Assembly (NCBI GenBank): GCA_902801375.1
Contig: CADCIB010000001.1
Coordinates: 62,001 to 126,000, forward strand
From: an uncultured Prevotellaceae bacterium
GTDB lineage: Bacteria > Bacteroidota > Bacteroidia > Bacteroidales > Bacteroidaceae
Direction: 5' to 3'
DNA: 64,000 nt
Position numbers and translations under genes: made by a program. Under the pieces are notes generated by a model. It searched no databases, was not told the origin of the DNA, and worked only from the letters and a program-made list of their open reading frames with translations. Numbering within the stretch: the stretch's first letter is position 1; the number at the start of each line of letters is the position of its first letter. Positions 35,933 through 44,427 of this stretch are shown here, in pieces.

Positions 35933-36011
35933 ATAAAAAACTTCCAATAAATGCTCTGTCATGAGCAAAAAAATAAGAGTCGTTGTTGTTTTTCCACTAT
36001 TTATACCTTGT

Positions 36012-36311
36012 TTATGAAGTTTTTTTGTGCTCACAGGAGCGCAGACACTTCTTCGTAATTCTTGCCAGATAGTCGTAGTGATTACCTTCAGCAACGATTT
36101 CAGCTACATATCCGTTTTCCTCTGCCACCTGTTTCAAGGTTTTCGAGTCGATATAGAGCCACGGGAAAGCCTCGCCAATGACGTTCTCGTATTGCATCTG
36201 GAACGTCTGCTCGCCATAGTAGTCCATCTCTTCTATCAGCTCAGGCGTATCCTCGAAAAGATAGCCAATGTCAGAGGAGTCGCACAGCAGCTGGCCACCA
36301 GGGGCCAGCAC
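36012..36311 (-). pseudogene. C-terminal remnant of a SAM-dependent methyltransferase
   Basis: 99 codons open with LAPGGQLLCDSSDIGYLFED and end in a lysine-rich tail. The LAPGGQLLCDSSD stretch is the late Rossmann motif of class I methyltransferases. The SAM-binding N-terminal part is absent, and an in-frame stop lies two codons upstream of the first recognisable residue. It is therefore a 5'-truncated gene. The junction at about 36,312 is followed directly by the DUF418 remnant. Confidence 0.7.
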
Positions 36312-36363
36312 ATATCAGTGTCCTTGTAATGCTCTTCACCTAAAAATTAGTACAAACGCTGAT

Positions 36364-36883
36364 TTATCTGTTTGTTGTTTTTATCCATGTCAGTTTTTTC
36401 CGCAAGCTTTCCAGAGGACCGCGTGTATGGCTTCTAAACCACCAGCGGCAGAAGAGATACTGGCAGACTACCATGCCAAAACCTATGAGAACGGCATAGG
36501 TGATGCCAACCCGTCGGTAACAGGACAGGCCGTAACCATAGAAGATATAGCAACCTACAACAGACTGAAGCAGATAGTTGGTGAGACTCATGCGGCCAAA
36601 AACACACAGAACGAGCAGCAAACCATAGACCGCATAAAGCATCAGAATGTCGCCATCAAAAAAGCATAGCGAAAATGCCGTACATCTTACCGCTCAGCAA
36701 CCATTCCATCACTTGCCCCACAAGGTCATCACATGGCAACGTATTTACAATCGGCTTTTTCGTAAAGATGTCGAAATGTTCAACAGAATGATACAATTTG
36801 ATGCCTGCCACAGCAATACCCCGTAAGGCATCGGCTACATCAATCCGAGTGTTGGGCAAATGGTGAGATTGGTACGTTCCCAT
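36364..36883 (-). pseudogene. DUF418/YeiB-family membrane protein, decayed by internal deletions
   Basis: Two frames carry the ends of one gene. The N-terminal 75 codons (36883 down to 36656) read RIDVADALRGIAVAGIKLYH and end KMYGIFAMLF before a stop. In another frame FDGDILMLYAVYGLLLVLC runs straight into FGRMSLTNYLLQSVVGCYI, the C-terminal DUF418 block. In intact YeiB-like proteins, roughly 60 residues separate the first two pieces and over 150 the second two. Both are missing, so at least two deletions and a frameshift occurred. The family was probably a membrane transport protein. Confidence 0.75.
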
Positions 36884-37200
36884 ATCATGTTATCATTTTG
36901 TATTTTTAAAGATTAGTTCTCAATGCTCCTTATACATCAAATCGTGAGCAAAAAACGAATAATCCGGAAAACAATCTTGTTTTTGACCAAACTATTAGGA
37001 ATATTTAGGAAAAGGGTATAGAGTGGAGCAAAAAGGAAAAAGGGACGTAGTGGTGCTGATAGACATTCGTTAAAACACCTGACACCAACCCAAAAGCTTG
37101 CGACACTTCTCAAAAATAACGCAAATAAAAAATAAACTAAAAAAAACAAAAAGGAATCTATTTTTTCTGTCATCTGTGACCTCGATAAACAAAAATGCAG

Positions 37201-37232
37201 TAATTTTGCAGGTTGTTAGTGATATCTATCAC
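37201..37232 (+). promoter_or_regulatory. Promoter and operator-like palindrome of the polysaccharide locus
   Basis: TAATTTTGCAGG (37201-37208) is a -7 box. Just downstream lies GTGATA-TC-TATCAC (37219-37232), a perfect 6-bp palindrome around the predicted transcription start, a plausible repressor site. The 36,884-37,200 stretch before it is AT-rich, and I see no gene in it. Confidence 0.5.
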
Positions 37233-37462
37233 TCCATCCAGCGTAGGAGCCGACGTTTCCGGATGTCGCCGCTGAGAGCTACGCTGATTCCGTCTGGATG
37301 CTTCCAGAGACAGGTCGTTGCTTCCGCCGTGCCGAAGGTTCTGAACCAGAACCCACAGGAGAACACGCAATGGACACTTCAACCAACGGGTAAAGCGTGT
37401 CACCGCACACACTCAATCAATGACCATGCAGATTCCTTCTGCACGGAAAATTATTGTTATCT
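37233..37462 (+). promoter_or_regulatory. Structured 5' leader upstream of the NusG/UpxY-like gene
   Basis: About 230 untranslated bases. AGCGTAG (37240-37246) pairs with CTACGCT (37279-37285), enclosing a second hairpin CGACGT/ATGTCG (37251-37256 with 37263-37268, one G-U). Long leaders in front of UpxY genes in Bacteroides are the site where the UpxY protein prevents early transcription termination. The same role here is inferred from position. Confidence 0.5.
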
Positions 37463-38569
37463 ATGGACGAAAGAATTCATACAGCCGACAACGTCAGAAG
37501 ATGGTACATCCTCAGACATCCCAAGCCTGAGATGCTGAATGACATCCTCAGCGGGAGGAAGAAAGTATTCCTCTCCGCCGCCGACGACGCTGCTGCCCTC
37601 CCACCCTTCGAGCATTACATCCCCTTTGCCGACATGGCCTACCGACCGTCTAAAGCAGAGGTCGATCCCGACAACTATAAGCCCTACAACCCCATCCTCG
37701 ACGGCGAGGCCTTACGGGCCGACCTTCATAGCTTCGTCTTCCTCAAGGTGACACCGCGGCAGATGGAAGCCATCCTCCAGTCCGAATGGAACCACGCACT
37801 GAAATACTGGTTGCGACCCTTCCGCGGCAAGGACGGCGAGTTGCTCGTTGTGTCCGACCACGAGATGCAGACATTCCGCAATGCCATCAAATGCCAGGAC
37901 TTCAAAGTGTGCAAAGGCATACCCGTAGAGAATTTCCAGAATGACGACAGGGTGATGGTCGTCAGCGGTCCCATGCAAGGCAGCGAGGGAGAGGTGTCAA
38001 AGATACGTGTGCGGGAAGGCAGGGCGACACTCTCCATCGTCTTCTCCATGTTCAACGACTCACTGGCGATAGAGGTTCCCAACATTCCTTTCGAAGATGT
38101 CCGACTGAAAGACAAAGAGGCCGAGAATCTGTTGGCCGACGATATCATCGCGAAGATGGAAGACCAGCTCATCGAGCTCCTCCACCACCGACACGGCAAG
38201 AACGGCTCTCACGAACTCAGCAAAGACGATGAAGAGAAGCTTCTATTCCTTCACCGCTATGCCGACCTCAACTTCGGCGACGATAAAGACGGAGAGGCCA
38301 AGTTCCGCGCACTGATGCTCGTCTGCGCCTACCTCATGAAAGACAAGAAAGCTACCGACCTACAGATCAACGACTTACAGCAACTCATTCAAGGAAAGGA
38401 CACACCCACCAACCATCTCGAGTGCTACCTACTGACAGCCCTCTTCATCGCAACACATGATGTCCGGCTGCGCCACAACCTGAAAAACTACCAAAAGGCG
38501 CACGAAGACACCCTGCCCCTTCCCATCCGCCGTTTCCTCTCCATCGCCAAGAACATCAAGTGCCGCTGA
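37463..38569 (+). CDS. NusG/UpxY-like transcription antiterminator of the polysaccharide locus
   Basis: 368 residues from ATG 37463. An NGN-like N-terminal domain begins RRWYILRHPKPEMLNDIL and contains HSFVFLKVTPRQMEAIL. A KOW domain follows (NDDRVMVVSGPMQGSEGEVS, about residues 165-185). A further 150-residue helical C-terminal part is absent from ordinary NusG and from the roughly 170-200-residue UpxY proteins, so this is a long variant. Specialised NusG paralogues of this kind bind the transcribing polymerase and allow read-through of a long operon. Position at the head of the one-direction polysaccharide genes supports that role. Confidence 0.8.
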   Translation: MDERIHTADNVRRWYILRHPKPEMLNDILSGRKKVFLSAADDAAALPPFEHYIPFADMAYRPSKAEVDPDNYKPYNPILDGEALRADLHSFVFLKVTPRQMEAILQSEWNHALKYWLRPFRGKDGELLVVSDHEMQTFRNAIKCQDFKVCKGIPVENFQNDDRVMVVSGPMQGSEGEVSKIRVREGRATLSIVFSMFNDSLAIEVPNIPFEDVRLKDKEAENLLADDIIAKMEDQLIELLHHRHGKNGSHELSKDDEEKLLFLHRYADLNFGDDKDGEAKFRALMLVCAYLMKDKKATDLQINDLQQLIQGKDTPTNHLECYLLTALFIATHDVRLRHNLKNYQKAHEDTLPLPIRRFLSIAKNIKCR

Positions 38570-38823
38570 CTCCCCTACCCTCCCTCACCAGGCACAAGTC
38601 ACTGACGCAACAGGGTTCCCAATCCCAAAGACACAATGCCCTTTGTTTATAGGACCTTCTCCAATTCGAGCTCACTCGCTCTCATTAGAGAGAATTGAGT
38701 GCTTACTATCCGTCCTCGAACACAGCACATAGGCTCCCGAAGCCATTTTTCATTTTTCACTCTTCATTTCGTCAAGATTATCAAACTTTTTACCGTAAGG
38801 TCTTTTAATATCTAACATCTTCC
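38570..38823. other. Intergenic stretch after the NusG-like gene
   Basis: No coding region supported. One hairpin is visible: CACTC-CTCTC paired with GAGAG-GAGTG (38673-38701) with a small internal loop and no T run. It could be a pause or termination site for the NusG-like protein to act on. Confidence 0.4.
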
Positions 38824-38863
38824 TTTGTCTCCAGATTCAACAATTGTTTGATCTGGGGACAAA
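38824..38863. repeat. 40-bp imperfect palindrome
   Basis: TTTGTCTCCAGAT (38824-38836) and ATCTGGGGACAAA (38851-38863) form a 13-bp stem with one G-T mismatch, and the centre ACAATTGT is itself palindromic. The left arm, read on the minus strand, contains TGGAGACAAAGGAA, which is identical to the start of the insertion-element remnant at 60,971. The palindrome may therefore be two head-to-head 5' ends of the same element. Confidence 0.65.
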
Positions 38864-38940
38864 AAGACTATTTCATAAAAGGTGATGCAGGACTATCATC
38901 AGCATCGCAACGGGTGCCGCCTCCGAAGGTACTCTTTTCT
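38855..38940 (+). pseudogene. Remnant of a small insertion-element ORF
   Basis: One frame reads GDKKTIS-stop-KVMQDYHQHRNGCRLRRY. It shares AAGGTGATGCAGGA (38879-38892), and about 33 alignable bases overall, with the remnant at 60,970-61,007. DYxxHRNGxxLRxY resembles the N terminus of small ORFs carried by Bacteroidetes insertion sequences; that family link is from memory. It is non-functional. The rest of the gap to 39,027 is AT-rich with no gene. Confidence 0.45.
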
Positions 38941-39027
38941 GTGTATTTCCGTGTTTTCTGTGTGACACCTTAATTTGAGAAACACAACAAAAAAGATAAG
39001 TATAACAATTTAAATTTCACATACAAA

Positions 39028-39783
39028 ATGATTAACGTTGGAATTATTGGATGTGGCTTCGTAGGTGGAGCCCTAAAGGATTGGTTGGAACACAACAACC
39101 CAGAGTGCAAATTGTTCATCAGCGACCCTCCCAAGGGTTACTTCGATGACCTGAGTAATATTGACATCGCGTTCTTACAGATTCACGTGCCTACCGAGGA
39201 CGACGGCACACAGGACCTCACGCTGATGAAAGAACTCATCACCAACCTGCCCGATGTCCCAGTATTCGTCCGCACCACCATCCTGCCCGGCACCAGTGAA
39301 AGACTCTCCAAAGAGACCGGCCATCAGGTATGCTATATGCCTGAGTTCCTCACCGAGCGCACCTTCCTCGAGGACTTCCGCAAGCAGACGATGGTCTTCA
39401 CAGGAGCCCACGAGCTGCTTACCAAGATCTTCGTCGGCAAGAAGTTCACCGTGATGACTCCGCTGGAGGCCGAGCTCACCAAGTACATGCACAATGTCTT
39501 TGGTGCCTATAAGGTCACCTACTTCAATGCCTGCCGTGAGTACTGCGAGCAGATGGGAGCCGACTGGCGCAAGGTGCACACCGGCATCCTCCTCTCAGGC
39601 TACATCAACGACACCCACACCTACGTCCCTGGTCCCGATGGTAAGTTCGGCTACGGTGGTAAGTGCTTCCCCAAGGACGTCAACGCCTTCGCCAAGATGA
39701 CAGAGGGCACACCGCTCGGAACCCTTCTGGAACACCTCCATGAATTGAACGTCCATTTCAGAGGAGTTGAGGAGCATATTTAA
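39028..39783 (+). CDS. Short UDP-glucose/GDP-mannose dehydrogenase-like protein
   Basis: 251 residues. The NAD-binding motif is GIIGCGFVGGAL, and the central helix has ELTKYMHNVFGAYKVTYFN. The catalytic cysteine is present in GYGGKCFPKDVNAF. The protein stops shortly after it, so the C-terminal UDP-binding domain of the usual 400-450-residue enzymes is absent, and the N-terminal domain is also trimmed. It could be a partner of the full-length dehydrogenase at 41,898 or a minimal sugar dehydrogenase. First enzyme gene of the polysaccharide operon. Confidence 0.75.
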   Translation: MINVGIIGCGFVGGALKDWLEHNNPECKLFISDPPKGYFDDLSNIDIAFLQIHVPTEDDGTQDLTLMKELITNLPDVPVFVRTTILPGTSERLSKETGHQVCYMPEFLTERTFLEDFRKQTMVFTGAHELLTKIFVGKKFTVMTPLEAELTKYMHNVFGAYKVTYFNACREYCEQMGADWRKVHTGILLSGYINDTHTYVPGPDGKFGYGGKCFPKDVNAFAKMTEGTPLGTLLEHLHELNVHFRGVEEHI

Positions 39784-39806
39784 AAGTAACGAAATAGACA
39801 GATAAT

Positions 39807-40469
39807 ATGTTTATACATTTCGGAAAACCTAGGCAAATTACAGAACTTCATACACCTGGAAGGGTGATAGCAAAAATGAAGAGGGAAGATGTAAAAATGG
39901 TTGTTCTAGATGATGAGAAGTTTCCGTATTTGGATATTCTAAAACTACATAAGTTTAATATAGATACGCTGAATGACATTAACTCATTGACTACCCTGGA
40001 GGCTTATGATGTTGTTTTGTGTGATTTGAATGGCGTAGGGAAAGCTTTCAGCGAACAGTATCAGGGTGCCTATTTAGTCAAGGAAATCTACAATCGGTAT
40101 CCATTCAAAATAATTGTTTCCTATACAGGTATCAGCTTCGATGCACGATACAATGAATATTTAAAGTATGCCGATTTTAGTTTAAAGAAAGATATAGAGT
40201 CGGAAAAGTGGGTGGAAAAATTAGATATGTCCATAGAAATGTTATCCAATTTAGAGAAGCGATGGACAAAAATGAGGGATTTCTTGCTTAACAATAATGT
40301 GTCATTGTATAACGCTATGTTGCTGGAAGATAACTTGGTAAAATATATTGAGACGGGTAGCAAGGATGAATTCCCTGCCACAAAATTGTTAAATGGGATC
40401 AGGGGGGATATAAAGGATGTTCTAATATCATTCGCAGGAAGTGCTGCAGTAAGATTATTGATGCCATGA
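39807..40469 (+). CDS. Response-regulator receiver-like protein without a DNA-binding domain
   Basis: 220 residues. Residues about 30-145 fit a receiver domain: acidic pair Asp35-Asp36 (MVVLDDEKF), phospho-acceptor Asp73 (DVVLCDLNGVG), Thr107 (IVSYTGISF) and Lys127/128 (FSLKKDI), with spacing similar to CheY. The remaining about 75 residues are helical, with no helix-turn-helix visible. Its stop overlaps the start of the kinase gene (ATGA). AT-rich compared with the flanking dehydrogenase genes, suggesting separate acquisition. Confidence 0.7.
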   Translation: MFIHFGKPRQITELHTPGRVIAKMKREDVKMVVLDDEKFPYLDILKLHKFNIDTLNDINSLTTLEAYDVVLCDLNGVGKAFSEQYQGAYLVKEIYNRYPFKIIVSYTGISFDARYNEYLKYADFSLKKDIESEKWVEKLDMSIEMLSNLEKRWTKMRDFLLNNNVSLYNAMLLEDNLVKYIETGSKDEFPATKLLNGIRGDIKDVLISFAGSAAVRLLMP

Positions 40470-41593
40470 GTAAAGAATGCCTGTATCTGTTCCCATATAA
40501 GATGTCTTCTTCCGGCATTGTGTCTGATGGAGCCATGCAGACACTGCCTCAATATTGTATTAATCAATGCAACAGTAAGACATGCAGGGATTTTTACTTA
40601 AGATTGAATGGGAAATTCGGACGTTATAAGTGCCCTTACGGTTTCACGGTTTGCGTGGAAGAGATAGCAGGTATTCCTATTATTTTTGTTGGAATGGATG
40701 TGGTTGGCATTTCTGACAAGAAGCAAGTGCAGAAAAGAACGACAGCAAAGGACTATATTCCTCGACTGAACAAGGAACAATATGAGAAGCGTCTTAGCAT
40801 GATGAAGAAAATGGCCGTCTCCCTAAATGATTTTTATTCACAAGTACAAGGAACTCTTCTTGCAGCTGATGACTATCAGTCGAAGATAGAGACACTTGAC
40901 AATACATTTCATGAACTTCGCAAGCTGAATGGACGATTGAAGGCTAGTGTAGAATGGCTCACCATGCTATTAGACAATAGTGGATATCAACAGGATGCGA
41001 TGCTCTCTAAGGCATCAAAGGATATTTTTGCTGCATCTCAACTGATTTCCATTCGCCTTTCAACTTACGACCTAATTCTTAACCCTAATTCTGCACTTAA
41101 TTACGCCAAAAGCCCTTTAGCTATTTATAAGAAGTTTGACAAAGTTGCCAGACTATTGGATTATCAAGCACAGGAAAGTGGAACTACCATTAAAATAACA
41201 GGGAACTCATATTGTACATATGAGTGTAGTGATATGGTAGAATTGTTGCCCTTTTTGCTATTGGATAATGCCATTAAATACACAATGTGGGGGCATGACA
41301 CTTATTTGTCATTTCAAGAAACGGGGAACAAATTAACGGTGACAGTTAAAAGCTTCAGTATTCGTCCTGTCGCACATGAACTGAATTCTCTGCTCGAAAG
41401 AGGTGTCCGTAGTAGAAATGTAAATAGCGACAAGGTGGGTCAAGGATTAGGCCTTTATCTTGCTCGTTATATATGTGATTCAAACAATATTTCGATAAAT
41501 CTTTCCTTGGGAAAGCGAATAGAGGTAGACAATAAAGGAATAAAATACTCTGATTTCATAGTGACTCTACAATTTGAAGGCATCATTCATTGA
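40466..41593 (+). CDS. Atypical sensor histidine kinase with a cysteine-rich N-terminal domain
   Basis: 375 residues. The N-terminal part (1-85) has six cysteines (5, 31, 35, 40, 56, 63) arranged YCINQCNSKTC and KCPYGFTVC, suggesting metal or redox sensing and loosely resembling PocR-type sensor domains. A helical segment carries a candidate phospho-histidine, His149 in TFHELRKLNGRLKAS. The ATPase has the N box LLDNAIKY (Asn268) and the G box GQGLGLYLARYI (325-336). There are no membrane segments, so sensing is cytoplasmic. Paired with the receiver gene upstream by a 4-base overlap. Confidence 0.75.
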   Translation: MSKECLYLFPYKMSSSGIVSDGAMQTLPQYCINQCNSKTCRDFYLRLNGKFGRYKCPYGFTVCVEEIAGIPIIFVGMDVVGISDKKQVQKRTTAKDYIPRLNKEQYEKRLSMMKKMAVSLNDFYSQVQGTLLAADDYQSKIETLDNTFHELRKLNGRLKASVEWLTMLLDNSGYQQDAMLSKASKDIFAASQLISIRLSTYDLILNPNSALNYAKSPLAIYKKFDKVARLLDYQAQESGTTIKITGNSYCTYECSDMVELLPFLLLDNAIKYTMWGHDTYLSFQETGNKLTVTVKSFSIRPVAHELNSLLERGVRSRNVNSDKVGQGLGLYLARYICDSNNISINLSLGKRIEVDNKGIKYSDFIVTLQFEGIIH

Positions 41594-41897
41594 TAATGGA
41601 TTTACTATGGCTTTTATTCATCACTTCTTTCTGATTAAAGGTATTACATGAGTAATATGTTCTGCACTGTAAGCACTCCACCCCCTTCTTATCTGTTCAA
41701 ATATACAATTTCTACCCTCTTGCTCTGGCAAGCTTCCCTTGTCGTCGCAGAGGGGCACAATGAATTCAAAAGGTGGTTGAAGGTAAGTGGAAAAGATTTC
41801 AAAAAACTTAGTTAATAAGAAAAACTTCAAAGATAGGATGCCCGTTGTTTAAAAGACCTCCTATGCAATTGAGTGCTTACAATAAAATATATCAGTT
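41594..41897. other. 304-base gap with no supported gene
   Basis: A minus-strand frame (41830-41621) encodes 69 residues ending HITHVIPLIRKK. I do not recognise it, and its support as a gene is weak; it may be debris. No TAnnTTTG promoter was found, so the downstream dehydrogenase is probably read from the long operon. Confidence 0.3.
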
Positions 41898-43196
41898 ATG
41901 AAAATAACAGTGGCCGGAACAGGCTATGTAGGAATGAGCATTGCCACACTGTTGGCACAACACAACGAGGTTACCTGCGTTGATGTGGTGCCTGAGCGTG
42001 TGGACATGGTCAATAACAGAATGTCACCCATACAGGATGACTATATAGAAGATTATCTTGCCCATAAGCAGCTGAATCTTAAGGCAACACTTGACCAGGA
42101 AGCTGGTTATCGTGATGCAGATTTCGTGGTGATAGCTGCGCCTACCAACTATGATCCCAAGAAGAACTTTTTCGATACCTCCGCTGTTGAGGCAGTGATA
42201 GATGCCGTTCTTAAAGTAAATCCAAATGCTGTAATGGTCATCAAGAGTACCATTCCTGTAGGATATACCCGAGGATTGTATGTGAAGTATGCGAATAAGG
42301 GCGAAAAGAAGTTCAACCTGCTCTTCTCTCCTGAGTTCCTACGTGAGAGCAAAGCGCTCTATGATAACCTCTACCCCAGCCGTATCATCGTTGGTATTCC
42401 CAAGATGATGAGTGAGGAGTTTAAGGAGGAGAACGAGGCTATTAAGAAGATCGCCGACCTCAATTGGCTCACTGAGAAGGCTCACCAGTTTGCTGAACTT
42501 CTCAAAGAAGGAGCCATTAAGCAGGACGTCCCGACTCTCTTTATGGGAATGAAGGAGGCAGAGGCCGTGAAGCTTTTCGCCAATACCTATCTGGCTCTTC
42601 GTGTGAGCTACTTTAATGAGTTGGACACATACGCTGAAGTGAAAGGCCTCGATACGCAGGCCATCATCGAGGGAGTCGGACTTGATCCTCGTATTGGTAC
42701 ACACTACAACAATCCCAGCTTCGGCTATGGCGGTTACTGCCTGCCGAAGGACACCAAACAACTGTTGGCAAACTATGATGATGTTCCCGAAGACCTCATC
42801 CGTGCCATAGTTGAGAGCAACCGCACCCGTAAGGACTACATTGCTGATGCAATCCTCAAACGAGCTGGTTACTATGATGCCAATAGCCGTTTCGATGCCA
42901 ATAAGGAGCAGAAATGTGTTATTGGAGTGTTCCGTTTGACAATGAAGAGCAACAGCGACAACTTCCGTCAGAGTGCCATCCAAGGTATTATGAAGCGCAT
43001 CAAAGCAAAGGGTGCACAGGTCATTATTTATGAGCCCACGCTTGAAGATGGCAGTACCTTTTTTGGCTCAGAAGTGGTGAACAACCTTGCAGCGTTTAAA
43101 CAAAGGAGCCAAGCAATCGTTGCAAATCGATATGATAGCTGTTTAGATGATGTGAAAGAGAAGGTATATACAAGAGATATTTATAAGAGGGATTAA
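41898..43196 (+). CDS. ugd: UDP-glucose 6-dehydrogenase (full length)
   Basis: 432 residues with the complete three-part layout: NAD-binding [20 protein letters not shown] and [10 protein letters not shown], central [11 protein letters not shown] and [20 protein letters not shown], catalytic cysteine in [17 protein letters not shown], and the C-terminal UDP-binding domain ([16 protein letters not shown], about 318-432). It oxidises UDP-glucose to UDP-glucuronate; some homologues use UDP-N-acetyl sugars. It supplies an acidic sugar for the polysaccharide. Confidence 0.92.
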   Translation: MKITVAGTGYVGMSIATLLAQHNEVTCVDVVPERVDMVNNRMSPIQDDYIEDYLAHKQLNLKATLDQEAGYRDADFVVIAAPTNYDPKKNFFDTSAVEAVIDAVLKVNPNAVMVIKSTIPVGYTRGLYVKYANKGEKKFNLLFSPEFLRESKALYDNLYPSRIIVGIPKMMSEEFKEENEAIKKIADLNWLTEKAHQFAELLKEGAIKQDVPTLFMGMKEAEAVKLFANTYLALRVSYFNELDTYAEVKGLDTQAIIEGVGLDPRIGTHYNNPSFGYGGYCLPKDTKQLLANYDDVPEDLIRAIVESNRTRKDYIADAILKRAGYYDANSRFDANKEQKCVIGVFRLTMKSNSDNFRQSAIQGIMKRIKAKGAQVIIYEPTLEDGSTFFGSEVVNNLAAFKQRSQAIVANRYDSCLDDVKEKVYTRDIYKRD

Positions 43197-43225
43197 TTCA
43201 AATATAGAAAAAATATCAGATAATA

Positions 43226-44416
43226 ATGGAAAACAAAAAATGTATAGGACTTGTGATGGCTTATACTGGTACAAGCTACGGCATGAACTTGCAAGCGTTC
43301 GCCACACAACACGTCATCGAGGAATTAGGATATTCTACAGAGATAATTCCAGCTTTCGATAGTACTTCGTCTTTGAAAAACGTTCCTTTTGATTGGGGAT
43401 TGTTCATATATGCGCCCAAAGTATTGATAAAACGTTATTTTCAAAAAGACAAGACAAATGTGCTATACCCTGTATGGGATGACTTGCATGAAGATAATGA
43501 TAAGAAGCGTATTGAGGCAGCCAAGGACTTTAGGTCTCGTTTTTTACACAATATCGGTCCGAAGATGAGCTTTGAAAAGCTTGCCAAGTATTCTGAGAAA
43601 TATGATGCAGTACTTATTGGAAGCGACCAATGCTGGCTCCCAGGCTTCTCATTTAGTCGACGGACAAGTCTCTCATTTGTACCAAATAAAGTACGCAGAT
43701 TGTCATATTCTACGAGCTTAGGCGTTTCTGCTTATCCGTGGTATTTGAGAAGCAGTTCCAGAAAAGCCTGGAAACGATTCGACTTTGTCAGTGTACGTGA
43801 AGAGGCAGGCCGTAAAATCATTAAAGATATATGCGGTGAGGATTTTCCTGTTGAATTGGTTATTGACCCCACTTATCTGATTTCTTACGAAGAGTGGAAG
43901 CAACTGATTCCCGAAAAACGAATGAATGAGAAAAAATACGTGCTGAGTTTTATTTTGGGCAATAATAAGGAACAGATGTTGTGTGCAAAGCGATTCGCCC
44001 AAGCTAAAGGTTTGGAATTAGTGTCCATCTTGAGTAACGAGAGCTCTACAGACATTGATACAACATATCCCGACCGCGTGATTGTTGGGGCTGCACCTGA
44101 CGAGTTCGTCAATTATGTCAGAGGTGCGGAATTTATATTTACTGACTCTTTCCATGGTATTGCTTTCTCTGTGATTAACAAAAAACAGTTCTTTGCTTAT
44201 TACAGAAATCGAGGGGAGACACAGGCAAAATATTCCAGGAACTCGCGAATAGACAATATCATGGAGATGTGGCATATTCAGCATCGGCTGATAACTGATT
44301 ACACCATTGATTGGCAGACATCAGACATCAAAGAAATCGACTACGCAAAGGTCGACACTCTTATCGAACAAATGAGAAGCCACTCTTTTGAATATCTTCA
44401 TAAGGCTCTTCCTTAA
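43226..44416 (+). CDS. Polysaccharide pyruvyl transferase family protein
   Basis: 396 residues. The beginning (CIGLVMAYTGTSYGMNLQAF), DAVLIGSDQCWLPGF, and the late block EFIFTDSFHGIAFSVINKKQF, with the conserved DSFHG, fit the WcaK/CsaB family. It transfers a pyruvate ketal from PEP onto a sugar, adding negative charge. It is followed 11 bases later by an F420-hydrogenase-beta-like gene, a pairing common in capsule loci. Confidence 0.9.
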   Translation: MENKKCIGLVMAYTGTSYGMNLQAFATQHVIEELGYSTEIIPAFDSTSSLKNVPFDWGLFIYAPKVLIKRYFQKDKTNVLYPVWDDLHEDNDKKRIEAAKDFRSRFLHNIGPKMSFEKLAKYSEKYDAVLIGSDQCWLPGFSFSRRTSLSFVPNKVRRLSYSTSLGVSAYPWYLRSSSRKAWKRFDFVSVREEAGRKIIKDICGEDFPVELVIDPTYLISYEEWKQLIPEKRMNEKKYVLSFILGNNKEQMLCAKRFAQAKGLELVSILSNESSTDIDTTYPDRVIVGAAPDEFVNYVRGAEFIFTDSFHGIAFSVINKKQFFAYYRNRGETQAKYSRNSRIDNIMEMWHIQHRLITDYTIDWQTSDIKEIDYAKVDTLIEQMRSHSFEYLHKALP

Positions 44417-44427
44417 ATACACTTACA

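Noticed and set aside
36937-37173. A 78-codon hydrophobic minus-strand frame upstream of the NusG-like gene
   Set aside because: AT-rich, with no recognisable motif and no promoter; hydrophobicity follows from T-rich sequence.
37000-39027. Invertible capsule promoter as in Bacteroides fragilis
   Set aside because: I looked for inverted repeats flanking a promoter. The palindrome at 38,824-38,863 has only 14 bases between arms, too short to carry one, and no recombinase gene is nearby.
38693-41880. AATTGAGTGCTTAC present at 38693-38706 and 41867-41880, each upstream of a UDP-sugar dehydrogenase gene
   Set aside because: A 14-base match between two sites is expected by chance several times in a window this long, and the flanks do not match.
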